From NCBI GenBank assembly GCA_020853395.1, contig JADYYY010000005.1:124001-188000 (forward strand): a stretch of 64,000 bases of DNA, read 5' to 3'. The notes beneath the pieces were generated by a model. That model saw nothing but the letters and a program-made list of their open reading frames with translations, searched no databases and was not told the DNA's origin. Of the stretch, positions 7,819-16,723 are shown piece by piece. The DNA is from Acidobacteriota bacterium. Its GTDB lineage: Bacteria > Acidobacteriota > Vicinamibacteria > Vicinamibacterales > SCN-69-37. Position 1 is the first letter of the stretch, and each line of letters starts with the position of its first letter. The translations under genes were made by a program, and so were the position numbers.

Positions 7819-9291
7819 ATGACACGTCTCTCACCTGCTCTCGTCCGGCGCGTCGTGGCGCGCAGCGCGGCCGTGCTGCTCGCGAGCGTGCTGCTCTCCG
7901 TCCCCGGAATCGACGCCCGCCAGTTGCCCGATCGCGGCACGCCCCCGGCGCCTGGCGCGCCGCCGTCGCTGCGGCTCCCGCCGATCGAGCGGCGCACGCT
8001 GCCGAACGGGCTGCAGGTGTGGATCGTCGAGATGCACGAGGTGCCGGTCGTGCACCTCACGGCCATCGTCAAGTCCGGCGCGGCCGCGGATCCGGCCGGC
8101 CGGTACGGGCTCGCGCACTTCACCGCCGCGATGCTCGACGAAGGGGCCGGGAACTACGACGCCCTGCAGCTCGCCGATGCGATCGACTTCCTCGGCGCGT
8201 CGTTGAGCACGGCCGCCGGCTTCGACTCGTCGCTCGTCAACCTGCACACGCCCGCGTCGAAGCTGTCGCAGGCGCTGCCGCTGCTCGCCGACACGGTGCT
8301 GCGGCCGCGCTTCGCCGACGGGGACCTCGAGCGCGTCCGCAAGGAGCGTCTGACGTCGCTCGTGCAGACGCGCGACAACCCGGCTGCGCTCGCATCGGCC
8401 GCCTTCGCGCGTCTCGTCTTCGGCCCCGAGCACCGCTACGGGACGCTGACGATGGGCACGCAGGCGTCGAACACGGCGATCACCGCGGCCGACCTCCGCA
8501 CGTTCCATGGCGCGCACTACCGGCCTCAGAACACGATCCTGCTGGTGGCCGGCGACGTGCGCCCCGCCGAGCTGATGCCGCAGCTCGACCGCACGTTCGG
8601 CACCTGGTCCGGCGGCGCCGCCGTCGCGCGCCCGACGCTGCCCGCGGTGGCGAAGCCGGCCGCGCGTCAGATCTACCTCGTCGACAAGCCGGGCGCCGCG
8701 CAGTCGCAGATCCGGATCGGCGGCATCGGCGTCGCCCGCTCCACGCCGGACTACTTCCCGCTGCGCGTCATGAACACGATGCTCGGCGGCTCGTTCTCCT
8801 CGAGGCTGAACCAGAACCTGCGCGAGGCGCACGGCTACACCTACGGCGCCTCGTCGATGTTCGACATGCGCGCGACCGCGGGGCCGTTCGTCGCTGGCGC
8901 CGGCGTGCAGACCGACAAGACCGTCGAGTCGCTGCGCGAGTTCTTCAACGAGCTGAACGGCATGCGCGAGCCGACGCCTCCGGCCGAGCTGACGCGGGTG
9001 CGGAATCTCGAGGCGCTGAGCTTCCCGGGCGAGTTCGAGACGACGAGCGACATGACGCAGCGGCTGACGGAGCTGGCCGTCTACGACCTCGCCCCGTCGT
9101 TCTTCACGGAGTTCGTGCCGAAGATCGAAGCCGTCGGGCCGGAGGACATCGGCCGCGTCGTGCGCCAGCACATCACGCCCGACACGTTCGCGGTCGTCAT
9201 CGTCGGCGATCTGTCCAAAATCGAGCAGCCGGTTCGCGACGCGAACCTCGGCCCTGTCCGCATCGTGCCGCTGACGTCGATCCTGGACTGA
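7819..9291 (+). CDS. M16 peptidase, non-catalytic partner subunit
   Basis: 490 residues with a signal peptide (VVARSAAVLLASVLLSVPG) followed by two M16 domains. The zinc motif position reads HFTAAM in place of HxxEH, so it cannot bind catalytic zinc. The C-terminal half has the GGSFSSRLNQNLRE...YTYG segment with the conserved Arg and Tyr that non-catalytic M16B subunits use to bind substrate. The ATG at 7819 is preferred, with GGAAAG 12 bases upstream. A GTG at 7807 overlapping the upstream stop is the alternative. It follows the catalytic subunit directly, so the two are expected to form a heterodimer in the periplasm. Confidence 0.9.
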   Translation: MTRLSPALVRRVVARSAAVLLASVLLSVPGIDARQLPDRGTPPAPGAPPSLRLPPIERRTLPNGLQVWIVEMHEVPVVHLTAIVKSGAAADPAGRYGLAHFTAAMLDEGAGNYDALQLADAIDFLGASLSTAAGFDSSLVNLHTPASKLSQALPLLADTVLRPRFADGDLERVRKERLTSLVQTRDNPAALASAAFARLVFGPEHRYGTLTMGTQASNTAITAADLRTFHGAHYRPQNTILLVAGDVRPAELMPQLDRTFGTWSGGAAVARPTLPAVAKPAARQIYLVDKPGAAQSQIRIGGIGVARSTPDYFPLRVMNTMLGGSFSSRLNQNLREAHGYTYGASSMFDMRATAGPFVAGAGVQTDKTVESLREFFNELNGMREPTPPAELTRVRNLEALSFPGEFETTSDMTQRLTELAVYDLAPSFFTEFVPKIEAVGPEDIGRVVRQHITPDTFAVVIVGDLSKIEQPVRDANLGPVRIVPLTSILD

Positions 9292-9304
9292 CGCGCGCGG
9301 ACGC

Positions 9305-10987
9305 ATGCGCGTGTTCTCGACGGACCACAAGGTCGTCGGGCTGCAGTACGGCCTGACGAGCCTGCTGTTCCTGCTGATCGGGTTCCTGCTGATCCTGGCG
9401 CTGCGCTGGCACCTGGCGTGGCCGACCCTGCCCGTGCCGATCGCCGGCGCGCTGCTCGGCAGCCCTGCGACGTTGCGCGGCGTGCTGCAGCCCGACTTCT
9501 ACGACCAGATCGGCGCCATGCACGGCACGATCATGGTGTTCCTCGCCGTCGTGCCGCTGGCCGTCGGCGCCTTCGGCAACTACCTCGTGCCGCTGATGAT
9601 CGGCGCGCCCGACATGGCGTTCCCCCGCCTGAACGCGGCCAGCTACTGGCTGTACGCGGCGGGCGGCGCCGTCATGCTGTCGGGCTTCTTTCTGCCGGGC
9701 GGCGCGGCCGGCTCGGGGTGGACGTCCTACCCGCCGCTCTCCGTTCTGGCGACGAGCGGGCAGACGGCGTGGCTCGCCGGCATGCTGCTGCTGATCACGT
9801 CCTCGCTCTTCGGCTCGATCAACATCGTCGTCACCATCCTGCAGCTCCGGGCGCCGGGCCTGACGATGATGCGGCTGCCGTTCTTCATCTGGGCGCAGCT
9901 CGTCACGTCGTTCCTCCTCCTGCTGGCGTTTCCGCCGCTCGAAGCCGCTGCCGTGCTGCAGTTGATGGACCGGCTGGCGGGCACGAGCTTCTTCCTCCCG
10001 AGCGGGCTCGTCGTCTCGGGCGAGCCGCTCGCGGTCTCCGGTGGCGGCAGCCCGATCCTCTGGCAACACCTGTTCTGGTTCCTCGCGCATCCGGAGGTTT
10101 ACGTCCTCATCCTGCCGGCGTTCGGCATCGTCTCGGAAGTCATCGCCAACATCACGCGCAAGCCGCTGTGGGGCTATCGCGCGATGGTCGGTGCGGCCGT
10201 GTTCATGGCGTTCATGTCCTTCCTGGTGTGGGCGCACCACATGTTCCTCACTGGCATGGGCCCGGCGATGAGCGCGTTCTTCCAGGTGACGACGATGATC
10301 ATCTCGATCCCGTCGGTCGTGCTGGTGTCGGCGTTGCTGCTGTCGCTCTACGGCGGCTCGATCCGGTTCACGGTACCGGGGCTGTTCGCGCTCGCCTTCC
10401 TGCCCATGTTCGGCATCGGCGGCCTGACCGGCCTGCCGCTCGGGCTCGCCGCGTCCGACATCCCGTTGCACGACACCTACTACGTCATCGGCCATTTCCA
10501 CTACGTGGTCGCGCCCGGCACGCTGTTCGCGCTCTTCGCCGGGATCTACTACTGGTTCCCGAAGGTCACGGGCCGGCGCATGAACGACACGCTCGGGCAC
10601 GTGCACTTCTGGGGATCGCTCGTCGCGATGAACGGCATCTTCCTGCCGATGTTCCTCCAGGGGCTGGCGGGCATGAATCGCCGGCTCTACGATGGCGGGC
10701 GGACGTACACCGCCTTCGCGGGATTCGACGGATCCTTCGCGGCGCAAGCCTGGTTCGCGCTCGCCCTCGGCGTCGTGCAGCTCGTGTTCATCGGCAACCT
10801 CGCGTGGAGCCTCGCGCGTGGCGCCCGCGCGGCCGGCAACCCGTGGGATGCGACGACGCTCGAGTGGACGACGAGCTCGCCGCCGCCGCACGACAACTTC
10901 GGGACGATTCCGGCCGTCGTGCGAGGGCCGTACGACTACAGCCCGCCCGGGACCGACGCCGACTTCCTCCCGCAGACCCAGCCGTGA
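9305..10987 (+). CDS. ctaD: Heme-copper oxidase subunit I, A1-like, without K-channel lysine
   Basis: 560-residue polytopic protein that reduces O2 and pumps protons in the cytoplasmic membrane. Heme and CuB ligands are intact: His73, His262 with Tyr266 in HPEVY, His311-His312, and His397/His399 in GHFHY. The D-channel entrance Asp103 (APDMAFPRLN), Asn110 and the gating Glu264 are present, which is the A1 pattern. The K-channel motif, normally P-T-G-x-K, reads PSVVL at 336-340, so the lysine position is Leu340. It begins 13 bases after the M16 gene and its stop overlaps the subunit III start (GTGA). The second oxidase in this window (29302) has the opposite pattern. Confidence 0.95.
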   Translation: MRVFSTDHKVVGLQYGLTSLLFLLIGFLLILALRWHLAWPTLPVPIAGALLGSPATLRGVLQPDFYDQIGAMHGTIMVFLAVVPLAVGAFGNYLVPLMIGAPDMAFPRLNAASYWLYAAGGAVMLSGFFLPGGAAGSGWTSYPPLSVLATSGQTAWLAGMLLLITSSLFGSINIVVTILQLRAPGLTMMRLPFFIWAQLVTSFLLLLAFPPLEAAAVLQLMDRLAGTSFFLPSGLVVSGEPLAVSGGGSPILWQHLFWFLAHPEVYVLILPAFGIVSEVIANITRKPLWGYRAMVGAAVFMAFMSFLVWAHHMFLTGMGPAMSAFFQVTTMIISIPSVVLVSALLLSLYGGSIRFTVPGLFALAFLPMFGIGGLTGLPLGLAASDIPLHDTYYVIGHFHYVVAPGTLFALFAGIYYWFPKVTGRRMNDTLGHVHFWGSLVAMNGIFLPMFLQGLAGMNRRLYDGGRTYTAFAGFDGSFAAQAWFALALGVVQLVFIGNLAWSLARGARAAGNPWDATTLEWTTSSPPPHDNFGTIPAVVRGPYDYSPPGTDADFLPQTQP

Positions 10988-11538
10988 TCCCGTACACGAT
11001 CGAACGGCGGCCCGACACGGGCGTGAACAACGTCACGCTCGGCGTGTGGCTGTTCCTCGCTTCCGAGGCGATGCTGTTCGGCGCGCTGTTCTCCGCGTAC
11101 GCGCTGCTGCGGACCGGCGCGGCTGCCTGGGTCGATCCGCGTGCCGCGCTCGACGTGAGGTTCGGTCTCGTCCACACGATCGTGCTGCTCGGCGCCACCA
11201 CGTGCGTGTGGCGCGCCCGCGTCGCCGAACCGCCGCCGTGGCTCTGGGCCGGCACCGGGCTCGCGGCGCTGTTCGTCGTGCTGAAAGCCACCGAGTACGC
11301 CGGCGAGCTCGGCCGCGGCCTGCGCCCGGCCCAGAGCACGTTCCTTGCGACGTACTTCACGTTCACCGGACTCCACGCGCTGCACGTGATCGGCGGCCTG
11401 CTCGCCAACGTCTGGGCCGCAGCACGCCGGCGCGGGCCCGACGGTCAGCTTCGCGGCCGCGTTCGGGCGCTGTGGTTGTACTGGACGTTCGTGGACGTCA
11501 TCTGGATCGTCATCTTCGTGCTGTTCTACCTGTCATGA
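10984..11538 (+). CDS. ctaE: Heme-copper oxidase subunit III
   Basis: 184 residues, the short five-helix form of subunit III. Family features include LGVWLFLASEAMLFGALFSAY at the start, a conserved Glu in KATEYAGEL, FTFTGLHALHVIGG in the fourth helix and LYWTFVDVIWIVIF at the end. The GTG at 10984 overlaps the subunit I stop, and its own stop overlaps the next ATG, so the genes are translationally chained. It is much shorter than the partner in the caa3 operon (258 residues) because it lacks the extended N-terminus. Confidence 0.93.
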   Translation: MIPYTIERRPDTGVNNVTLGVWLFLASEAMLFGALFSAYALLRTGAAAWVDPRAALDVRFGLVHTIVLLGATTCVWRARVAEPPPWLWAGTGLAALFVVLKATEYAGELGRGLRPAQSTFLATYFTFTGLHALHVIGGLLANVWAAARRRGPDGQLRGRVRALWLYWTFVDVIWIVIFVLFYLS

Positions 11539-11783
11539 CGACGATGAACGGCCGGGTGCGCGACGCGGCGGCGATCGCCCTCGTCTGGGCCGGCGGCGGC
11601 ACGGTCGTCGACGCGTGTCCCGTCTGTTTCCAGATCGATGACCCCTCGGCATCCGCTGGCGTGTCGGCAGCCGTGCTGGTCCTGGCCGCCGTCACGATCG
11701 CGGTGCTCGTGCCGTGCGCGGCGTTCGCCTTGCGGCTCGCGCGACGCGACGGCGCTTCTTCGTCGCCGGCCGTCGATCCATGA
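11535..11783 (+). CDS. Small membrane protein with CPVC motif, unknown function
   Basis: 82 residues. The first hydrophobic stretch (about 10-25) is followed by DACPVCFQ, and a second clear TM helix (about 44-68) by a basic tail, which fits a signal or TM helix with the CxxC facing the periplasm. No family recognised. The ATG overlaps the subunit III stop and the stop overlaps the subunit II start, both as ATGA, so it is translated as part of the oxidase cluster. A CxxC protein here could help copper or disulfide handling during CuA assembly, or be a small accessory subunit; this is inference from position only. Confidence 0.75.
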   Translation: MTTMNGRVRDAAAIALVWAGGGTVVDACPVCFQIDDPSASAGVSAAVLVLAAVTIAVLVPCAAFALRLARRDGASSSPAVDP

Positions 11784-12514
11784 GCGCGTTCCTGCCGCCT
11801 GCGGCGTCGGCGCACGCCGCGCAGATCGATCTCGTCCTGACGCTGGTGCACGTCCTCATGGCCGTGCTCTTCGCCGGCTGGGGGCTGTACTTCGTGTGGG
11901 CGCTGATTCGCTTCCGGCGCGCCCGACAGCCGCGCGCGAATCCGGCGGGCGCCGCCGCCGGCTGGGTGCTCGGCGTCGAGGCCGGAGTCGTCGCCGCCGA
12001 AGCCGTGCTGCTCGTGGTGTTCGCGCTGCCGGTCTGGTACGCGCGCACGCGCCCGGACCGCGCCGAGGCCGGCAGCCTGGTGATTCGAGTGGTTGCCGAA
12101 CAGTTCGCGTGGAACGTGCACTATGCCGGCGCGGATGGCCGGTTCGGCCGGACGTCCACCGCGCTCGTCACGTCGGACAACCCGCTCGGGCTCGATCGCC
12201 GCTCGGACGGAGGCGCCGACGACATCGTCGTGCAGAACCAGTTGCACGTGCCGGTCGACCGGCCGGTCGTCGTCGAGTTGTCGAGCAAGGACGTCATCCA
12301 CAGCTTCGGCGTGCCGGCCATGCGCGTGAAGCAGGATGCGATTCCCGGCGCGCGGGCGTCGGTGTCGTTCACGCCGACCGCAGCGGGCACCTACGACATC
12401 GCCTGCTCGCAGTTGTGCGGGCTGGCGCACTTCCGCATGCGCGGCCGCGTCACGGTCGAGCCCGACGCGGACTACCGGCGCTTCCTAATTGAGGAGCGTG
12501 CGGCGTCGCCGTAG
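11780..12514 (+). CDS. ctaC: Heme-copper oxidase subunit II (CuA, no fused cytochrome)
   Basis: 244 residues with two N-terminal TM helices (about 20-44 and 62-86) and a periplasmic cupredoxin domain. CuA ligands are present: His174 (DVIHSFG), Cys209 and Cys213 in CSQLCG, His217 and Met220. The residue between the cysteines that usually is Glu (CSEICG) is Gln here; only its backbone carbonyl binds copper, so the site should still form. The electron-entry aromatic is in EQFAWNV. There is no C-terminal cytochrome c, unlike the other subunit II at 28339. Confidence 0.94.
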   Translation: MSAFLPPAASAHAAQIDLVLTLVHVLMAVLFAGWGLYFVWALIRFRRARQPRANPAGAAAGWVLGVEAGVVAAEAVLLVVFALPVWYARTRPDRAEAGSLVIRVVAEQFAWNVHYAGADGRFGRTSTALVTSDNPLGLDRRSDGGADDIVVQNQLHVPVDRPVVVELSSKDVIHSFGVPAMRVKQDAIPGARASVSFTPTAAGTYDIACSQLCGLAHFRMRGRVTVEPDADYRRFLIEERAASP

Positions 12515-12521
12515 GCCCACG

Positions 12522-13370
12522 ATGACGATCGATCCGCGATCGGCGCTCGTCATCGCGTGTTTCGCCGCGAGCTGGCTCACGGTGCCGCCGGGCACGGTCG
12601 CGTTCGCACCGTCGCCGCTCGAGCGCGCGTTCGCCTACGTCGCCGACTACGAATCGTCGCTCCGATACCTGATCGCCGACGAGACGTCGGAGCAACGGGT
12701 GGCTGTCGCGGAGCGGCCGGACGATCCGATCGAGCGCCGGACGACGCGCGGCGAGATGTTCCTGACGTATCTCTCGACGGAACGCCACTGGTCGGTCGTC
12801 CACGACATCGCGTTCGTCGACGATGAGCCGGTGACCGTGCGGCCGGATCTCACGGCGCTGATGCGCGAGTCGGAGATCTCGTCGATCGCGCGCGCCGTGT
12901 TCGCGCTCAACGCGCGGTACAACCTCGGGCCCGTCGTCCGGAACTTCAACGATCCCTTCCTGGCGCTGATGCCGTTCAGCGAGCCTCGGCGCCGGGACTT
13001 CCGTTTCTCGACCAGGATCCGTCCCGAAGCGGCACCGAGCGACCGCCGGGTGGCGACGATCGCGTTCAACGAGCGCGGCCGCCCCACGCTCGTCCGCGAT
13101 ACGCGCGGGCGGCCAGTCTTTTCGCGCGGCGAGGTCGACGTGGACGCCGGCACCGGCCGCGTGCTGCGGACGCGCATCGAGCTGAGCCACGACGGCATCC
13201 ATGCGGTGCTGTCCACGACGTACTCGCACGACGCGCGGCTGGACGTCTGGGTACCGACCCGCTTCGTCGAGCGCTACGCGTCGCATCGCGACGGCCGGGC
13301 GCTCGTCACGACGTGCGTGTCGGAGTACGCGAACTACCGCCGCTTCGAAGCGACCACGCGCCTCCGCTGA
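12522..13370 (+). CDS. Secreted protein of an unnamed family (copy 1 of 3)
   Basis: 282 residues with an N-terminal hydrophobic signal (about 8-28) and a beta-rich body without recognisable catalytic motif. It is a divergent paralog of the products at 50305-51186 and 54901-55824. Shared landmarks are an N-terminal helix with Y-x-x-S/L...E, an ARYN/ARFN box near the middle, RPTL or RPSL before a short loop, a V/WID-x-x-T-G segment followed by R-T, and a terminal F/Y-D-x-R-x-x-x-x-V-P pattern. The ATG at 12522 lies seven bases after the oxidase subunit II stop, so it is probably co-transcribed. Function unknown; a lipid- or lipoprotein-handling beta fold is only a guess. Confidence 0.8.
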   Translation: MTIDPRSALVIACFAASWLTVPPGTVAFAPSPLERAFAYVADYESSLRYLIADETSEQRVAVAERPDDPIERRTTRGEMFLTYLSTERHWSVVHDIAFVDDEPVTVRPDLTALMRESEISSIARAVFALNARYNLGPVVRNFNDPFLALMPFSEPRRRDFRFSTRIRPEAAPSDRRVATIAFNERGRPTLVRDTRGRPVFSRGEVDVDAGTGRVLRTRIELSHDGIHAVLSTTYSHDARLDVWVPTRFVERYASHRDGRALVTTCVSEYANYRRFEATTRLR

Positions 13371-13377
13371 CGGCCGC

Positions 13378-15276
13378 CTACCGGACGCGCGATCCGAGCC
13401 ACGCCTGGCGGAACGCGGATTGGGCGGCCGTCAACGTCGCGCCGGTGCTCTCGAGCGCGACGACCTCGAGCCGCGGCTGCGCCCCGACCTCGACGCGCCG
13501 GTCCTCGCGACGGCCGTCGCGGCGCCGGATGGCCAGCGTCACCACGTCGCCCGGACGCCTGCGCCCGATCGCCTCCCACGCGGCGCGCGTCGCCGGCTGG
13601 CCGTCGATCGCCGTGACGACGTCGCCGCCGTCGATGCCGGCGTCGTACAGCGGCGAACCGACCGCCGTGAGCGCGCGATTGCCGAACCCGGCCACGCCCA
13701 CGAGCAGCCCTCCGGCCGACTCGCTCACCGGCACGTCGCCAATCCATCCCCGCCCGGAAGCGGCAGGACGCAGGACGAAGCCGGCCAGGGCCAGCAGCCG
13801 CTGGAAGTCGGGCACGTCACGGCCGGCGACGAACCGATCGAAGAACTCGTCGGCGAACGGCGGCGTCGTCAGCTCGGCCAGCTCACGGCGGAGATCCTCG
13901 AGCGTGTAGGGACGCGCGACGTAACCGGGACGGACATCCGCAGGCTTGCCGTAGCGTTCCCACAGACGCCGCATGTAGTCGTCGAGCGAGATCGTCCCGC
14001 GCGACCACTCGCGCAGCGAAAGGTCGAGGCCGAGCGCGATCGCCGCGCCGAACGTGTAATACGAGATGAAGCTGCGCGCCTGATCCGTCATGTCGTTCGA
14101 CACGGCGGCGTCCGCGAACGGCGCGTACTCGCTCATCTCGATGACGGAGCGCACGCGACGGCCGGAGCCGTTCACGACCGGATCGACGACGCCGACCGGC
14201 AGGCCGTTGCCGAGCCCGGCGCGGTGCAGCAGCAGCACGCCGTAGTACTGGGTGAAGCCTTCGGCGAGCCAGAGGCAGCAGGTGACGTTCGCGCGCGTGA
14301 AGTCGAACGGTTCGAGCCCCACGGGACGGATCCGCTCGACGTTCCAGACGTGGAAGAACTCGTGCGACATCGACGACAGCGCGCGCAGGCGGCCCGAGGC
14401 CGTGCCCAGCGAGAGCCCCGGCACCGTCACCATCGTGCTGTTGCGATGCTCCATCGCATCGTCGAACGTCCAGGGCATGCCGTCGAGCAGGAAGGTGTAC
14501 GTGCCGCCCTCGAACGCCGGGAACTCGCCGAAGACGGCCACCTGCTCGCGCAGGAGCGTCGCGGTCGACGCCGCGAGCGCCTGGAGGTCGCCGGCCGGCG
14601 CGTCGACGTGCGCCGCGATCCGGAACTTCGCCGGCGGCGCCGCTCCGGCCGGAAGATCGATGGCGGCGATCTCGAGCGCCGCCAGCTCGACGGGGCTGTC
14701 CATGAAGTACTGGAGGTTCGGCGCGGTGAAGGTCCAGGGCGACTCGGCCGGCAGCAACTGCGTGGCGGCGCTCCAGGACGACCCGGCCGGCGGATCGAAC
14801 GTGATGCGGATGGGACGCAGGTCGAGGCCGTCGGCCCACAGGAATGCGGCGGGCATGTTCAGGTGCGCGTGCGTCGTATCGATGCCGAGGTACGTGCCGT
14901 CGGCGTGGTCGCCGAACACGTGGTACACGACGCGGACCGTGCCGTCGTGTCCGGCGACGATCCACTCGTCAGGGTCGCGACGGGCGGGCGTGAGACGGCG
15001 TCCCGCGCCGTCGAACACCTCCACCTGCGACACGTTCTTCGCGAAGTCGTGGGCGGCGTACCGGCCCGGCGACGACCGGCTCATCCGGACGTGGAGCGGA
15101 TCGCCGCCGACGTCGGGAAAGACGACCTCCACGCGCATCGAGTGGTGCTCGGCGGCGGGGAAAGAAACGCGGTAGGTCACCGGCGAGCCCTGTTGAGCCG
15201 GCGGCGCGGCCGCGACCGTGAGACCGGCGATCGCCAGCACGCCCGCGATCACCACACGCCGAGCCTGTCGGGACAT
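13378..15276 (-). CDS. M61 family peptidase with C-terminal PDZ domain
   Basis: 632 residues. A signal peptide (about 1-24, ending AAAPPAQQ) is followed by a beta-sandwich N-domain and the metallopeptidase domain with HEFFH at 305-309. The third zinc ligand Glu is in LWLAEGFTQYYG near 339. A PDZ domain follows at about 510-610 (GIDGGDVVTAIDGQPA). This is the order of glycyl-aminopeptidase-type M61 enzymes. Predicted periplasmic or cell-surface. It converges with the preceding secreted-protein gene, with only seven bases between the two stops. Substrate unknown. Confidence 0.94.
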   Translation of the reverse strand: MSRQARRVVIAGVLAIAGLTVAAAPPAQQGSPVTYRVSFPAAEHHSMRVEVVFPDVGGDPLHVRMSRSSPGRYAAHDFAKNVSQVEVFDGAGRRLTPARRDPDEWIVAGHDGTVRVVYHVFGDHADGTYLGIDTTHAHLNMPAAFLWADGLDLRPIRITFDPPAGSSWSAATQLLPAESPWTFTAPNLQYFMDSPVELAALEIAAIDLPAGAAPPAKFRIAAHVDAPAGDLQALAASTATLLREQVAVFGEFPAFEGGTYTFLLDGMPWTFDDAMEHRNSTMVTVPGLSLGTASGRLRALSSMSHEFFHVWNVERIRPVGLEPFDFTRANVTCCLWLAEGFTQYYGVLLLHRAGLGNGLPVGVVDPVVNGSGRRVRSVIEMSEYAPFADAAVSNDMTDQARSFISYYTFGAAIALGLDLSLREWSRGTISLDDYMRRLWERYGKPADVRPGYVARPYTLEDLRRELAELTTPPFADEFFDRFVAGRDVPDFQRLLALAGFVLRPAASGRGWIGDVPVSESAGGLLVGVAGFGNRALTAVGSPLYDAGIDGGDVVTAIDGQPATRAAWEAIGRRRPGDVVTLAIRRRDGRREDRRVEVGAQPRLEVVALESTGATLTAAQSAFRQAWLGSRVR

Positions 15277-15285
15277 CGGGCCTCC

Positions 15286-16620
15286 TCAGGACGCGCGCGC
15301 CCGGATGCGCTCGCGCGCCATCTGCAACACCGCCATCGGGAGGCGCCAGAAGATGCGGCGCCGCAGAGCCGCGTAGGTCGTCTCCCCGCGCACGAACTGC
15401 AGGACGGCCTCGGTCAGCGTGGTGCCGCCCGCGATCCCGCGGATGACCCGGGCCACGCGCGCGTGGCTGGCGAAGAGGTATCGCTGCACGAGCACGGCTT
15501 CTCGAAGCTCCGCGCCGATCTCCGCGCGCCACGATCGTTCGTAGCGTGGCCCCGCATCGTCCGTGCCGCGGCGCAGGGCGTCGGCCAGCGCGCGGCCGGC
15601 GAGCTCGCCCGAGACCATCGCGTAGTAGATCCCCTCCGCCGTGACGGCGTGCACGAATCCGCCGGCGTCGCCCGCGAACAGCACGCGGCCGGACCACGCG
15701 CGGCGCAGCGGCCCGCCGACCGGGATGAGGAACGGCGTGAAGCACGAGCGGTCCGACTGCCCGCGGAGGACGCCGCGAGCCGCCAGCGACGAGACGAACG
15801 CCTCCTGCAGCTCGTACGGCCGCTGCGGCACCTCGGCGTCGAAGTGGGAGAGCAGACAACCGATGCCGACGTTGACGTGCCGCGTCTTCGGGAAGACGTA
15901 CGCGTAGCCGTCGAGGCCGTCGTAGGCGTAGGCGACCCACAGGACGTCCGGCTCGGCCGCGGCGAGCCGCGTCACGGGCGTCTCCTCCATCATGTCGATC
16001 GCGAGACCGTGCCGCGGCCAGCGCGCGTTCACGCCGAGCCGCTTCGCGATCACGCTGTGCACGCCGTCGGCGGCGATCACGTGCGGTGCCGAGAGCCGGC
16101 GGCCGTCGCGCGCCTGCAGGGTCACGGCCGCCGGGCCGGCGGACACCTGGGTGATCTCGAACGGCGCCTCGAGCCGCGCGCCGGCGTCGATGGCCGCGCG
16201 CACGAGCGCGTGATCGAACTCGACGCGGCGCACGAGCAGCACGCAGTCGCGGTGGCCGTCGACGTCCGCGCGCGCGCCGCCGGGGCCCTCGAGGTGCAGC
16301 TTCGACAAACGATGGACGTCGACGCCGTCCAAGGCCGGCTCCAGCCAGGGCAGCCGACGCAGCGCGCGCGCGCTGATGCCGCCGCCGCACGGCTTGTTGC
16401 GCGGAAAGGCCGCGCGGTCGACGAGCACGGTCGACAGTCCGGCCGCGGCGAGGGTCCGGGCCGCGACGGCTCCCGCCGGGCCGGCGCCGGCGACGATCAC
16501 GTCGTACCTCGCACCTGAGGGCTGCGCCGTGCCGCCGCCGCCTTCTTCAGGCTCGATCACGGGGCCGCCAGCCTCGATCCGCGCGCGTGGCTCACTCGCA
16601 CGGCTCGCTTGCACGTTCAT
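15286..16620 (-). CDS. Geranylgeranyl-reductase-family FAD oxidoreductase
   Basis: 444 residues. The FAD-binding Rossmann motif VAGAGPAGAVAARTLA sits at about 41-56, PCGGGIS at about 75, and the second FAD motif GDAGGFVHAVTAEGIYYAM near 315. This is the ChlP/geranylgeranyl reductase group, whose members reduce isoprenoid chains of lipids, quinones or chlorophyll side chains. The first 38 residues before the Rossmann fold look non-conserved and Gly/Glu-rich, so the true start could be later than the ATG used here. It lies nine bases downstream of nothing related: the next gene is M61. The physiological isoprenoid is unknown. Confidence 0.88.
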   Translation of the reverse strand: MNVQASRASEPRARIEAGGPVIEPEEGGGGTAQPSGARYDVIVAGAGPAGAVAARTLAAAGLSTVLVDRAAFPRNKPCGGGISARALRRLPWLEPALDGVDVHRLSKLHLEGPGGARADVDGHRDCVLLVRRVEFDHALVRAAIDAGARLEAPFEITQVSAGPAAVTLQARDGRRLSAPHVIAADGVHSVIAKRLGVNARWPRHGLAIDMMEETPVTRLAAAEPDVLWVAYAYDGLDGYAYVFPKTRHVNVGIGCLLSHFDAEVPQRPYELQEAFVSSLAARGVLRGQSDRSCFTPFLIPVGGPLRRAWSGRVLFAGDAGGFVHAVTAEGIYYAMVSGELAGRALADALRRGTDDAGPRYERSWRAEIGAELREAVLVQRYLFASHARVARVIRGIAGGTTLTEAVLQFVRGETTYAALRRRIFWRLPMAVLQMARERIRARAS

Positions 16621-16723
16621 TCGTCCATACCCTCACGTCGGGCGAGCGCCGGCACTCCGACCCGCGACTCATCGCGCACCGCTCGTCACTCAGCATTCGG
16701 TCCATCAGCCCGAGGCGGCCCCG

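Noticed and set aside
13201-16518. Open frame of about 1100 codons on the plus strand, antisense to the M61 peptidase and flavoprotein genes
   Set aside because: Same composition artefact; the minus-strand products have complete domains and catalytic residues.
16621-16723. Possible small gene or terminator between the flavoprotein and ABC permease genes
   Set aside because: No conserved frame, hairpin or T-tract could be supported.
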